DNA from: Kytococcus sedentarius DSM 20547
GTDB lineage: Bacteria; Actinomycetota; Actinomycetes; Actinomycetales; Dermatophilaceae
Reading direction: 5' to 3'
Assembly: GCF_000023925.1 (NCBI RefSeq)
Contig: NC_013169.1
Span: forward strand, 1,426,001-1,490,000
DNA: 64,000 bases
Shown here in pieces: positions 1-6,651 of the stretch. A model generated the notes under the pieces. The model ran no database searches and was not told the origin of the DNA. It was given only the letters and a program-made list of their open reading frames with translations. Each line of letters begins with the position of its first letter. Position 1 is the first letter of the stretch. Position numbers and translations under genes: made by a program.

Positions 1-1
1 T

Positions 2-169
2 CCTGAGCACGAGGCAGTGTTCAAGCAACTCCAGAAGTGCGCGTCCGCGAAGTTGATGGAGCCGGTGGGGGCTGACCACATGTTCTTCGCCGCGATGCAG
101 AGCGAGGGTTGTCGGCTCACACCCCTCGGAAGGCACTATCGCCACATGGCCTCCGAGGACCGACTATGA
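2..169 (+). CDS. C-terminal 55 residues of an unknown protein, cut by the left edge
   Basis: An open frame enters at base 2 and stops at TGA 167-169. The visible tail is basic and ends with the segment CRLTPLGRHYRHMASEDRL, which resembles the last helices of a small winged-helix or effector-associated domain, but I cannot name a family. Its stop overlaps the next start by four bases (ATGA), so the two genes are probably translated as a pair. Codon use is clearly less GC-biased at third positions than the rest of the window, which suggests an accessory origin. The start and most of the protein lie outside the window. Confidence 0.6.
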   Translation, partial: PEHEAVFKQLQKCASAKLMEPVGADHMFFAAMQSEGCRLTPLGRHYRHMASEDRL

Positions 170-636
170 CGATCTACGCAGTCTCGGGCCACCAAGAGGC
201 ACCGCAGTCGGTCTGGAGTCTGCTGGCGGCCCGGCTGCCAGCCATCCTTGGTGGCCCACCGTTCGTAGGGGCATCCAGTCTGGCTGCCGGGGCTGATCAG
301 AAGTTTGCCGAGGAGGTCTTGGGCCTAGGCGGACGACTGCACGTCATCCTGCCCTGCTCGAACTATGAGTCATCGTTCGAGCAGGAGACTGACCTCCTTC
401 AGTTCAGAGCGCTCCTGTCGAGGGCTTCCGAGGTCGAGACGTTGGACTTCGCGGAGCCGACTGAAGATGCCTACCTGGCTGCCGGGAAGCGCGTTGTCGA
501 CCTCTGCGACGTCCTCGTGGCCGTCTGGGACGGCCTCCCCGCACAAGGGAAGGGCGGGACGGCTGATGCAGTCGCCTACGCGCATTCGCTCAGCAAGCCG
601 GTCACCGTGATCTGGCCTCCAGGGGTCCGCCGATAG
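166..636 (+). CDS. SLOG-superfamily (DprA/LOG-like Rossmann) protein
   Basis: This 156-residue protein starts MTIYAVSGHQ at ATG 166, which overlaps the upstream stop. An upstream start at 109 is possible, but it would read through the upstream gene. The glycine-rich GASSLAAGADQKFAEEV segment (about residues 28-45), VILPC, and VAVWDG followed by GGTADAVAYA near the C-terminus are the nucleotide-binding landmarks of SLOG proteins. Such proteins sense or process nucleotide-derived ligands and are often paired with effectors in bacterial conflict systems. Here the coupled partner is the truncated upstream gene. Lower GC at third positions supports horizontal acquisition. The fold assignment is fairly sure; the role is inference. 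Confidence 0.65.
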   Translation: MTIYAVSGHQEAPQSVWSLLAARLPAILGGPPFVGASSLAAGADQKFAEEVLGLGGRLHVILPCSNYESSFEQETDLLQFRALLSRASEVETLDFAEPTEDAYLAAGKRVVDLCDVLVAVWDGLPAQGKGGTADAVAYAHSLSKPVTVIWPPGVRR

Positions 637-651
637 TCGGGGTTGGTGAGG

Positions 652-843
652 CTACGAACCGCCGACCCACGCCTCCTCCAGGAGCACCGAGGCCACGACG
701 TACTCCACCCTGTCCCGGTCGAGCGTGGGGGAGACGCGGACGAGATGCTCGGCGGCCACCTCCGCGACTGCGAACGCTCTCGTAATCACGGCCTGTTGAG
801 ACGGGTCGACGGGGATGCTGGCGGGGCTGGACGGCTCTCTCAT
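652..843 (-). CDS. Small hypothetical protein, leaderless
   Basis: A 63-residue protein with a proline/serine-rich start and an amphipathic middle (about residues 18-58) of likely helical character, TRAFAVAEVAAEHLVRV then DRDRVEYVVASVLLEEAW. No family is recognised. The ATG at 843 is preferred over the further upstream start at 897 because a TACAGT -10 box (852-857 on the complementary strand) ends eight bases before it. That is the leaderless arrangement seen for many genes here. It converges on the SLOG gene. Confidence 0.5.
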   Translation of the reverse strand: MREPSSPASIPVDPSQQAVITRAFAVAEVAAEHLVRVSPTLDRDRVEYVVASVLLEEAWVGGS

Positions 844-1021
844 GCGCCTGGACTGTAGCCAGGCCCTGCGACACGGCAACCCGGTCTCCCGGACCACGCT
901 GGGAACAGCGGAGAGTTAGCCCGGGATCAGGTCACAGGGGGAGCCGAGTTTCGTTGCTGCACCGCAGGCCAGGGGCGGAATCTGGAGCCGTACAAACGAC
1001 CCACCAGTTCCCACGGGAATC

Positions 1022-1052
1022 AAAGGCCCCGACCAGTGTGGTCGGGGCCTTT
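1022..1052 (+). terminator. Strong intrinsic terminator hairpin
   Basis: Two perfect 14-base arms (AAAGGCCCCGACCA and its complement) are separated by GTG and end in TTT. It lies in the 343-base gene-free stretch 844-1186, which otherwise holds only the palindrome at 1121-1156 and the idi promoter. No gene ends just upstream on either strand, so it may insulate idi from the accessory region at the left edge. Confidence 0.7.
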
Positions 1053-1120
1053 GTCGTGCCCGGGGAAGGCGCCCCCAGCAGGGACCTGCCGGCCGCCGCG
1101 GCGCGTGAGGTCCGGCGATC

Positions 1121-1156
1121 CGCACGGGGAGTCGTGACGTCACGACTCCCCGTGCG
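1121..1156. promoter_or_regulatory. Perfect 36-bp palindrome in front of the idi promoter
   Basis: Eighteen bases are followed directly by their exact reverse complement, with no loop; the centre is CGTGACGTCACG. The idi -10 box TAGGGT is at 1175-1180, so the expected -35 region (about 1152-1157) overlaps the right end of the palindrome. This geometry fits a repressor or activator operator. A cruciform or RNA hairpin is less likely, because idi appears leaderless and its transcript would start downstream. Confidence 0.6.
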
Positions 1157-1186
1157 CGCAACCACCGCGGATCGTAGGGTCGTGCC

Positions 1187-1795
1187 ATGTCCCACCCCCA
1201 TCCCCCCGCAGGACATGCCGTCACCGAGCCAATTCCACCCCACGCACCCGAGTTGGTGGAGCTGTTGGGGGAGGACGGGCAGGTCATCGGCAACCAGCCG
1301 AAGGCGACCGTTCACACGACCGACACGCCCCTGCATCGAGCCTTCTCGGTCCACCTCGTGGCGCCCGACGGACGCGTCATGCTCACGCGTCGCGCACTGG
1401 GCAAGGTGACCTGGCCGGGAGACTGGACGAACGCCTGCTGCGGACACCCGGCGCCGGGGGAGTCCGACGTGGAGGCGATCCACCGCCGGACGGCCACCGA
1501 GCTGAACATCCCTGCCGATGCGGTCGGCGCGCCCCGTGCTGCGATCCCGGGGTTCCGCTACCGCGCGGTGGATGCCAGCGGGATCGTGGAGAACGAGGTC
1601 TGCCCGGTCTACGTGGCCGACCTGCTGGTGGGGCCCGCCGACCTCCCGGCACCCAATCCCGAAGAGGTCATGGACGTGGCCTGGGCCGAGTGGCCCCACC
1701 TCCGAGAGGCCCTGACGACGGTCCCGTTCGCCTTCAGCCCGTGGTTGGTTCGGCACGTGGAGACGCCCGTCCTCGACGAGCTGCTGGTGCGCTGA
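1187..1795 (+). CDS. idi: Isopentenyl-diphosphate delta-isomerase, type I
   Basis: This enzyme interconverts isopentenyl and dimethylallyl diphosphate, the building blocks of the carotenoids made by the convergent operon. The 202-residue protein shows the Nudix-related core: WPGDWTNACCGHP carries the catalytic cysteine, ENEVCPVYVADL the conserved glutamate region, and the C-terminal motif begins WPHLREAL. The N-terminus is about 25 residues longer than in E. coli Idi. The start at ATG 1187 is supported by TAGGGT at 1175-1180, six bases upstream, so the gene is probably leaderless. Its linkage to crt genes fits a role in pigment precursor supply. Confidence 0.93.
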   Translation: MSHPHPPAGHAVTEPIPPHAPELVELLGEDGQVIGNQPKATVHTTDTPLHRAFSVHLVAPDGRVMLTRRALGKVTWPGDWTNACCGHPAPGESDVEAIHRRTATELNIPADAVGAPRAAIPGFRYRAVDASGIVENEVCPVYVADLLVGPADLPAPNPEEVMDVAWAEWPHLREALTTVPFAFSPWLVRHVETPVLDELLVR

Positions 1796-1811
1796 CCCGC
1801 AGGGGCCGGGG

Positions 1812-2120
1812 TCAGGGGTTGCGGTCGTCGTGGCGGGAGGCGGTGTGGGTCTGGCCCAGCTGCTCCACGAGCCCGGCCATCAACGCCGTCTGTCGCGCCA
1901 GTCCACTGACGGTGATGTGCTCGTGCCGTGCATGCGGCCCGGCCCCGATCCCGCCGAGACCGTCGATCACCGGGAGCCCCAGCGCCGCGATGAAGTTGCC
2001 GTCGCTCGCCCCGCCCACGGCCTGGGAGGTCACCTCCTCGCCGAGGTGCCGCCCCGCGGCCACACCTCTCGAGTTCTCGGCGACCGGGCGGTGCCCCGAA
2101 TCGCCGTGCGGCCCAAGACG
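1812..2120 (-). pseudogene. C-terminal remnant of an M20-family peptidase (carboxypeptidase G2-like)
   Basis: Reading leftward from about 2120, the frame gives HRPVAENSRGVAAGRHLGEE, then VGGASDGNFIAALGLPVIDG and GPHARHEHI. These match the C-terminal catalytic-domain segments of M20 peptidases (SDGN and the final HA-x-x-E-H metal-ligand region). An in-frame stop (TAA, complement of 2121-2123) blocks the frame, and no N-terminal two thirds is present, so this is about 100 codons of a former gene of roughly 370. It lies in the 3' space between idi and crtEb. Confidence 0.75.
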
Positions 2121-2163
2121 TTACCGGACGCCAAGCACTACTCGGGGGCACCCGCTCCCGCGC

Positions 2164-3048
2164 TCACCCCCATGCCCCGGCGATCAACACCATCGTCACC
2201 GCGAACCCGGCCACGTAGTTCAGCCACAGGAAGCGCGTCCACCCGGCATGGGCCTCCTCGCACCTCGCGTCCGTGATCCCCAGGAACGGCGCCACGCTCG
2301 CCGCGTACAGCGCGGGCACCGCAGCCAGCCAGGCATACGGCAGGGGAGCGGCCACCATCAGCCCCGCGGCAGCCAGGTACAGCCCGAACGACACCCACAC
2401 CGTCGGCCGGCCGCCCAACACCGTCCCGATCGACCCGATGCCGCCAGCCCGGTCGGCCTGCACGTCCTGCACGGCGCCGAAGGCGTGGCTCGCCATCGAC
2501 CACGCGAAGAACGCCGCCAGCACGGCCCACCCGGCCGCGGGCACCTGCGCGCCGGTGAACAGCGCACCCACCACGGCGGGCCCGACGAAGTGCGTCGCGG
2601 AGGTCACCGAGTCGACGAAGGGCACCTCCTTGAACCGCAGCCCGGCCAGGCTGTAGGCCACCACCGCGAACATCGTCACCGCGAGCGCCACCCCGCTGGC
2701 CACCGTGCCCCACCACAGCAGCACCGCGACGAAGGGCACACAGCTCACCAGGCAGGCCCACAGGATCATCCGATGGTGGGCAGCATCCGTCAGTGCCCCC
2801 TCGACCCCTCCCTTGCGCGGGTTCTGCAGGTCGGACTCGTGGTCGAACACGTCGTTGATGCCGTACATGGCGAGGTTGTAGGGCACCAGGAAGAAGACCA
2901 CCCCCACCCAGAAGGCCAGGTCGCGCCAGGAGCCGCCGGCCAGCAGGTACGCCGCACCGAAGGGGTAGGCCGTGTTCACCCAGGAGATCGGCCGCGAGGT
3001 GGCCAGCAGGGTCCGCAGGGCCGATGCGGTGCGCCCCGGCCCGCTCAC
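2164..3048 (-). CDS. crtEb: Lycopene elongase, UbiA-type prenyltransferase
   Basis: A 294-residue integral membrane protein with about eight hydrophobic segments. It has the aspartate-rich first motif of UbiA enzymes (GINDVFDHESD) and a second one (GAVQDVQADRAGG). In C50-carotenoid producers this enzyme adds C5 units to both ends of lycopene. The GTG at 3048 overlaps the crtYf stop (GTGA) and is followed by SGPGRTASALRTLL. Position at the end of the crt operon, directly after two cyclase subunits, supports CrtEb rather than a menaquinone or heme prenyltransferase. Confidence 0.88.
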   Translation of the reverse strand: MSGPGRTASALRTLLATSRPISWVNTAYPFGAAYLLAGGSWRDLAFWVGVVFFLVPYNLAMYGINDVFDHESDLQNPRKGGVEGALTDAAHHRMILWACLVSCVPFVAVLLWWGTVASGVALAVTMFAVVAYSLAGLRFKEVPFVDSVTSATHFVGPAVVGALFTGAQVPAAGWAVLAAFFAWSMASHAFGAVQDVQADRAGGIGSIGTVLGGRPTVWVSFGLYLAAAGLMVAAPLPYAWLAAVPALYAASVAPFLGITDARCEEAHAGWTRFLWLNYVAGFAVTMVLIAGAWG

Positions 3049-3401
3049 GACGCCTCCCCACCGGCGCGCGCCGCGCCCCGCGAGCCACCCCGCGCCCCCG
3101 GCCGGCGCCACAGTACCCACAACGCAGGCAGCACCACGGCCGCGGCGACGGTGTACGCGAAGTCCTCCACCGGGGCGAGTCCCACGAACCACCCCACCAG
3201 CTGCGACTCGTCGTACCCGACGATCCCCGCCCCGATGATCAGCGAGTCGAACACCGCCGTGAACACGCACGAGACCGTCAGCGCGATGCCGGCCGCCGCC
3301 ACGGTGCGCCGTCGCACCGCCGGGTCCAGGCGCCGCAGGCAGACCACCGCCACGACCGCACACCCGGCCAGCACCGCCAGGTTCACCCACAGGTAGGTCA
3401 T
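3045..3401 (-). CDS. crtYf: C50 carotenoid epsilon-cyclase subunit
   Basis: A 118-residue membrane protein with three predicted helices and a short basic C-terminus (RRPGARGGSRGAARAGGEAS). The segment AVFDSLIIGAGIVGYDESQLVG followed by PVEDFAYT is the lycopene-cyclase domain signature. In actinobacteria two such small proteins form a heterodimer that cyclises the elongated C50 chain to decaprenoxanthin- or sarcinaxanthin-type pigments. Overlaps of four bases at both ends imply translational coupling. Which half is called Ye or Yf follows the usual gene order and is less certain than the family. Confidence 0.82.
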   Translation of the reverse strand: MTYLWVNLAVLAGCAVVAVVCLRRLDPAVRRRTVAAAGIALTVSCVFTAVFDSLIIGAGIVGYDESQLVGWFVGLAPVEDFAYTVAAAVVLPALWVLWRRPGARGGSRGAARAGGEAS

Positions 3402-3766
3402 GCCGTCACCTCCTGCGGTGCGCCGGGCCCGCGGGTCGCGTCCCGCCCACCCGCACGCCATGCCAGCACCCGCTCGATGCCGGCGAACAGCACCATCGTG
3501 AAGTGGCACAGGAACCACAGGAAGAACACTTCCTCCACCGGCAGCTCGGGGGCCAGCTGCCACCCGACCTGCCACGGCCCGGGACCGCGCATGAAGATGC
3601 CCAGCTGGATGCAGAGCAGGTCCCACGCCAGGAACATCCCCACACCGACGGCCTGCACGCCCAGCGCCCGCCGCCAGTCGGCGAACAGGTACAGCTGCCA
3701 GCGGCGGTCGATGAGCAGCATGCACACCGTCGAGAGGCAGATCGCCGCCAGGTACAGCCCCGGCAT
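3398..3766 (-). CDS. crtYe: C50 carotenoid cyclase subunit
   Basis: A 122-residue membrane protein, partner of the adjacent cyclase subunit. Hydrophobic helices and the PVEEVFFLWFLCHFT segment match the first half of the bacterial lycopene cyclase domain; PxE(E/D) is the conserved acidic motif, also seen as PVED in the partner. The ATG at 3766 shares one base with the crtI stop (TGATG), and its own stop overlaps the next ATG by four bases. It acts in the membrane on elongated lycopene delivered by CrtEb. Confidence 0.82.
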   Translation of the reverse strand: MPGLYLAAICLSTVCMLLIDRRWQLYLFADWRRALGVQAVGVGMFLAWDLLCIQLGIFMRGPGPWQVGWQLAPELPVEEVFFLWFLCHFTMVLFAGIERVLAWRAGGRDATRGPGAPQEVTA

Positions 3767-5424
3767 CAGGCCGCCCCGCCGGCAGCACCAGCAGGACCGC
3801 CCTGGCACCCGCGAGCGGCGGCACCGAACGCCACGGGGTCCATCGGCCCGTCGCTGTGGTCGCCGCGCAGCCGCTTGATGACGTTCTCCGCACTGATCAG
3901 GCACATGGGCAGCCCCACCCCCGGCGCCGTCGTGGCGCCGGCGTACAGCAGGTTCTCCACGCGACGGCTGGTGTTCTGCCCGCGCAGGAAGGCCGACTGC
4001 CACAGCGTGTGCCCCGGGCCCAGGGCGTTGCCCCGCCAGGCGTGGTAGTCCCGTGCGAAGTCCGCCGGCCCGATGGTGCGACGCACCACCACCCGCTCGG
4101 CGAGGTCCGGCACGCCGGCCCAGTCGGCCATCTGCGCGATGGCGTCGTCCACCGCCCGCTCGACCGCGGGGTCACCCGCCCCGTCGATGCCGCCGGCCCC
4201 CACCGAGGTGCCGTCCACCGCATCGGGGGAGACGGGGACCAGCACGAACAGGTTCTCGTGCCCTGCCGGCGCCACGGAGGGGTCCGTCGCCGAGGGCATG
4301 CACACGTAGGTGCTCGCCGGCCGCGGCACGACCGGCTGCGGGCCGAAGACCGCCTCGAAGTTCGCGTCCCAGTCGGCCGTGAAGAACAGGTTGTGGTGCA
4401 CCAGCTCGGGCAGCTCGCCACGCACCCCGAGCAGCGCCAGCACGGCCCCGGGCCCCGACGTGCGCCGGTCCCAGTAGCGCTGCCCGTAGGTCTGCAGGTG
4501 CTCCGGGAGCAGCCGCGTCTCGGTGTGGTGCAGGTCGGCGGTGGAGACCACCACGTCCGCGGGCACCAGCTCGCCGTCGGCCAGGCGCACCCCGGTCGCC
4601 CGTGCGCGCCGCCCCCGTGCCGCGTCCAGCACCCGGCCCGATGAGGGGCGGTCGGTCACGATCTCGGTCACCTCGGCGCCCAGCCGGATCTCGACCCCGG
4701 CCTCGCGCACCACCTCCTCGATCGCCTCGACCAGCCGGGCGAAGCCCCCCATCGGGTAGCGCACGCCGTCCTCGAGGTCCATCGAGCTCATGAGGTGGTA
4801 CATGCTCGGCGTGGTGCGCGGTGTCGCCGCGAGGAACACCGCCGGGTAGCCCAGCACCTGCCGCAGCCGCGTGTCGCGCACCGTCCGCGCCACGCGGTCG
4901 TGCAGCGACTCGGTCAGCAGCCGCACGAGCTCGGGCAGGCGGGGGAGCAGCGCCCGCAGGGTCCGCAGCGGGATGCGGCTGAAGGTCGTGTAGAGGAAGG
5001 ACTCCCGCGCCATCACGTAGGTGGAGCCGGCACTGTCCAGGTACGCGCCCAGCGCCCGCCCGGCCCCCGGCTCCACGGACTCGAAGAGCTCGGTCGCCTC
5101 GTGGCGCCCCGACCGCACCTCGAGCGCCCCGGCCGCCGGGGAGAACACCCGGTAGGCCGGGTCGAGGTCCACCAGGTCGAGTCGCTCGCCCACCGAGCTG
5201 CCCATCATCGCGAACCAGTGCTCGAACACCTCGGGCATGAGGTACCAGCTCGGCCCGGTGTCGAACCGGAAGTCCCCGGCCTCGGTCGAGCTGGCCCAGG
5301 ACCCGGCCCGACCGCCCGTGGTGTGTCCGCGCTCGAGCACGGTGACGGCGTACCCCTCCCGGGCCAGCAGCCCGGCGGTGGACAGCCCGGCCACCCCGCC
5401 GCCGATGACGATCGCGCGCCTCAT
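3766..5424 (-). CDS. crtI: Phytoene desaturase
   Basis: A 552-residue FAD enzyme that converts phytoene to lycopene by stepwise desaturation. The N-terminal dinucleotide-binding fold is visible as IGGGVAGLSTAGLLAREGY then LERGHTTGGRAG. The C-terminal bacterial-type signature is NLLYAGATTAPGVGLPMCLI then ENVIKRL. The start MRRAIVIGGG at 5424 is chosen because GGGAGGAG lies about eight bases upstream and the ATG overlaps the crtB stop (ATGA). The C-terminus has a glycine/alanine-rich extension of about 20 residues. Confidence 0.93.
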   Translation of the reverse strand: MRRAIVIGGGVAGLSTAGLLAREGYAVTVLERGHTTGGRAGSWASSTEAGDFRFDTGPSWYLMPEVFEHWFAMMGSSVGERLDLVDLDPAYRVFSPAAGALEVRSGRHEATELFESVEPGAGRALGAYLDSAGSTYVMARESFLYTTFSRIPLRTLRALLPRLPELVRLLTESLHDRVARTVRDTRLRQVLGYPAVFLAATPRTTPSMYHLMSSMDLEDGVRYPMGGFARLVEAIEEVVREAGVEIRLGAEVTEIVTDRPSSGRVLDAARGRRARATGVRLADGELVPADVVVSTADLHHTETRLLPEHLQTYGQRYWDRRTSGPGAVLALLGVRGELPELVHHNLFFTADWDANFEAVFGPQPVVPRPASTYVCMPSATDPSVAPAGHENLFVLVPVSPDAVDGTSVGAGGIDGAGDPAVERAVDDAIAQMADWAGVPDLAERVVVRRTIGPADFARDYHAWRGNALGPGHTLWQSAFLRGQNTSRRVENLLYAGATTAPGVGLPMCLISAENVIKRLRGDHSDGPMDPVAFGAAARGCQGGPAGAAGGAA

Positions 5425-6401
5425 CGTGTCTCCTCCCGTCCGATGCGGGGGAGCCCCCCGCATCGCTCACGCACCACGGCCCGGCCGACGATCGCCGCCT
5501 TGCGCGCGTCGGGGACCCGCACCCGTCGGGTGCGCAGCGCGTGGGCTGGGGTCCGCGCCAACCGGTCGGTGAGCGCCGCGTACAGGTCGTGGCAGACCCG
5601 CACCGCGGTACGGCTGGAGTCGGGCAGGCGGGGGATCACCGCATCGGCCACGGCCAGGTCGGCGCGGATGCCGGCCACCAGCGCGTCCCGGTGGACGGTG
5701 CTCAGGCTGGCGGGGTCGAGGCCCGGGAAGTACGCCCGCCCCCGACCGTCGGTGTCCTCGGCCAGGTCGCGCAGGAAGTTCACCTTCTGGAAGGCCGCAC
5801 CCAGTCGACGGGCGCCCTCCACCAGGTCGGGCGAGGGGGCCACGGGCGTCGGGGCGTCGTCCGTGGCGAAGGCGCGCAGGCACATCAGACCCACCATCTC
5901 CGCGGAGCCGTAGACGTACTCCTCGAAGGTCCGCTCGTCGTGCTCGGCCACCTGCAGGTCCGCCCGCATCGAGGCGTAGAAGGGGCGGGTGAGCTCCGGG
6001 GTGATCCCGCAGGCCCGGGCGGCGTCGGCGAAGGCGTGGACCACCGGGTCGGTGCTGTACCCGGTGGCGAGCGCCTCCTCGGTGCGGGCCTCGTGGTCGT
6101 CCAGCAGGGCGCCGATGGCGTCGGGCCCCAGGCCGGCTCCGGCGGCCGCGCCGTCGACGATCTCGTCGGCCACCCGCACCAGCGCGTAGAGCGAGCGCAC
6201 CCGGTGGCGCACCGGTTCCCCGAGCAGCCGCGTGGCCAGCCCGAACGAGGTGGAGTAGTGAGCGATCACCTGCCGGGAGGCGCGTCGCGAGGCCATGGTG
6301 TGGTCCACCAGTGCGCGTCGCGCCACGTCGGCCGCCCCAGGGTCCCACCCCGCCGGCTCCTCCCACCCGTCCTGCTGGTGCGGAACCGCGGCACGATGCA
6401 T
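5421..6401 (-). CDS. crtB: Phytoene synthase
   Basis: A 326-residue enzyme that condenses two geranylgeranyl diphosphates to phytoene. Both aspartate-rich motifs are present: ADEIVDGA (DxxxD) and NFLRDLAEDTDGRGRAYFP. The start MHRAAVPHQQ at 6401 gives the usual length; a further upstream start would add about 120 residues of unrelated sequence. It is the first gene of the operon crtB-crtI-crtYe-crtYf-crtEb, in which every junction overlaps. No geranylgeranyl diphosphate synthase gene (crtE) sits beside it, unlike most actinobacterial crt clusters. Confidence 0.92.
   Translation of the reverse strand: MHRAAVPHQQDGWEEPAGWDPGAADVARRALVDHTMASRRASRQVIAHYSTSFGLATRLLGEPVRHRVRSLYALVRVADEIVDGAAAGAGLGPDAIGALLDDHEARTEEALATGYSTDPVVHAFADAARACGITPELTRPFYASMRADLQVAEHDERTFEEYVYGSAEMVGLMCLRAFATDDAPTPVAPSPDLVEGARRLGAAFQKVNFLRDLAEDTDGRGRAYFPGLDPASLSTVHRDALVAGIRADLAVADAVIPRLPDSSRTAVRVCHDLYAALTDRLARTPAHALRTRRVRVPDARKAAIVGRAVVRERCGGLPRIGREETR
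5441..5465. repeat. Inverted repeat built from two copies of CGATGCGG
   Basis: The arms CGATGCGGGG (5441-5450) and CCCCGCATCG (5456-5465) are perfect complements around a five-base loop. It sits inside the last codons of crtB, just before the crtI start, and may stall or shield the mRNA at this junction. The arms are an opposed pair of the octamer that is over-represented across the whole window. Confidence 0.55.
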
Positions 6402-6498
6402 GGCCCCATCCTCACACACGGGGGCCACGCGCTCGCCTCTCGCGACCCTGCGCCGGCCCCTGCCCGACTCCGCGCCACGCCGACACCGTGTGGCCACG

Positions 6499-6523
6499 CC
6501 GGGGCAGGTGAGCCTCACCCCGG
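6499..6523. repeat. Inverted repeat in the crtB / M20 divergent intergenic region
   Basis: In the gene-free stretch 6402-6651, GGTGAG-C-CTCACC lies inside outer arms CCGGGG and CCCCGG with a two-base bulge. It could be an operator for the crt operon or a hairpin in the crtB leader. The stretch also carries the TACCGT -10 box of the M20 gene at 6640-6645. I see no clear -10/-35 pair for crtB. Confidence 0.4.
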
Positions 6524-6651
6524 GCCGGGGCTGCTGCGCATCGACGAGAACCTGGGCCAGCGCGCCGTCGGCACCACCGAGCCGGCCGTCTGAGCCACAG
6601 CGCCCCACCCACCGTGGGCCGCGATCGCCTCGCCCCCCGTACCGTGGGCGC

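Noticed and set aside
930-1021. Possible tRNA or tmRNA end before the terminator (a T-arm-like AGTTCCCACGGGAATC)
   Set aside because: It lacks the GGTTCGA core, I could not fold an acceptor stem, and no CCA end is in the right place.
1690-3396. A long + strand open frame across the idi end and crtEb/crtYf
   Set aside because: It is antisense to recognisable carotenoid genes, its composition is Arg/Pro/His-rich, and it has no start signal.
6541-6593. A short in-frame tail (LRIDENLGQRAVGTTEPAV) upstream of the M20 gene as the end of a lost gene
   Set aside because: It is too short, its third-position pattern is not distinctive, and it has no match to a known C-terminus. Nothing else links it to a missing crtE.
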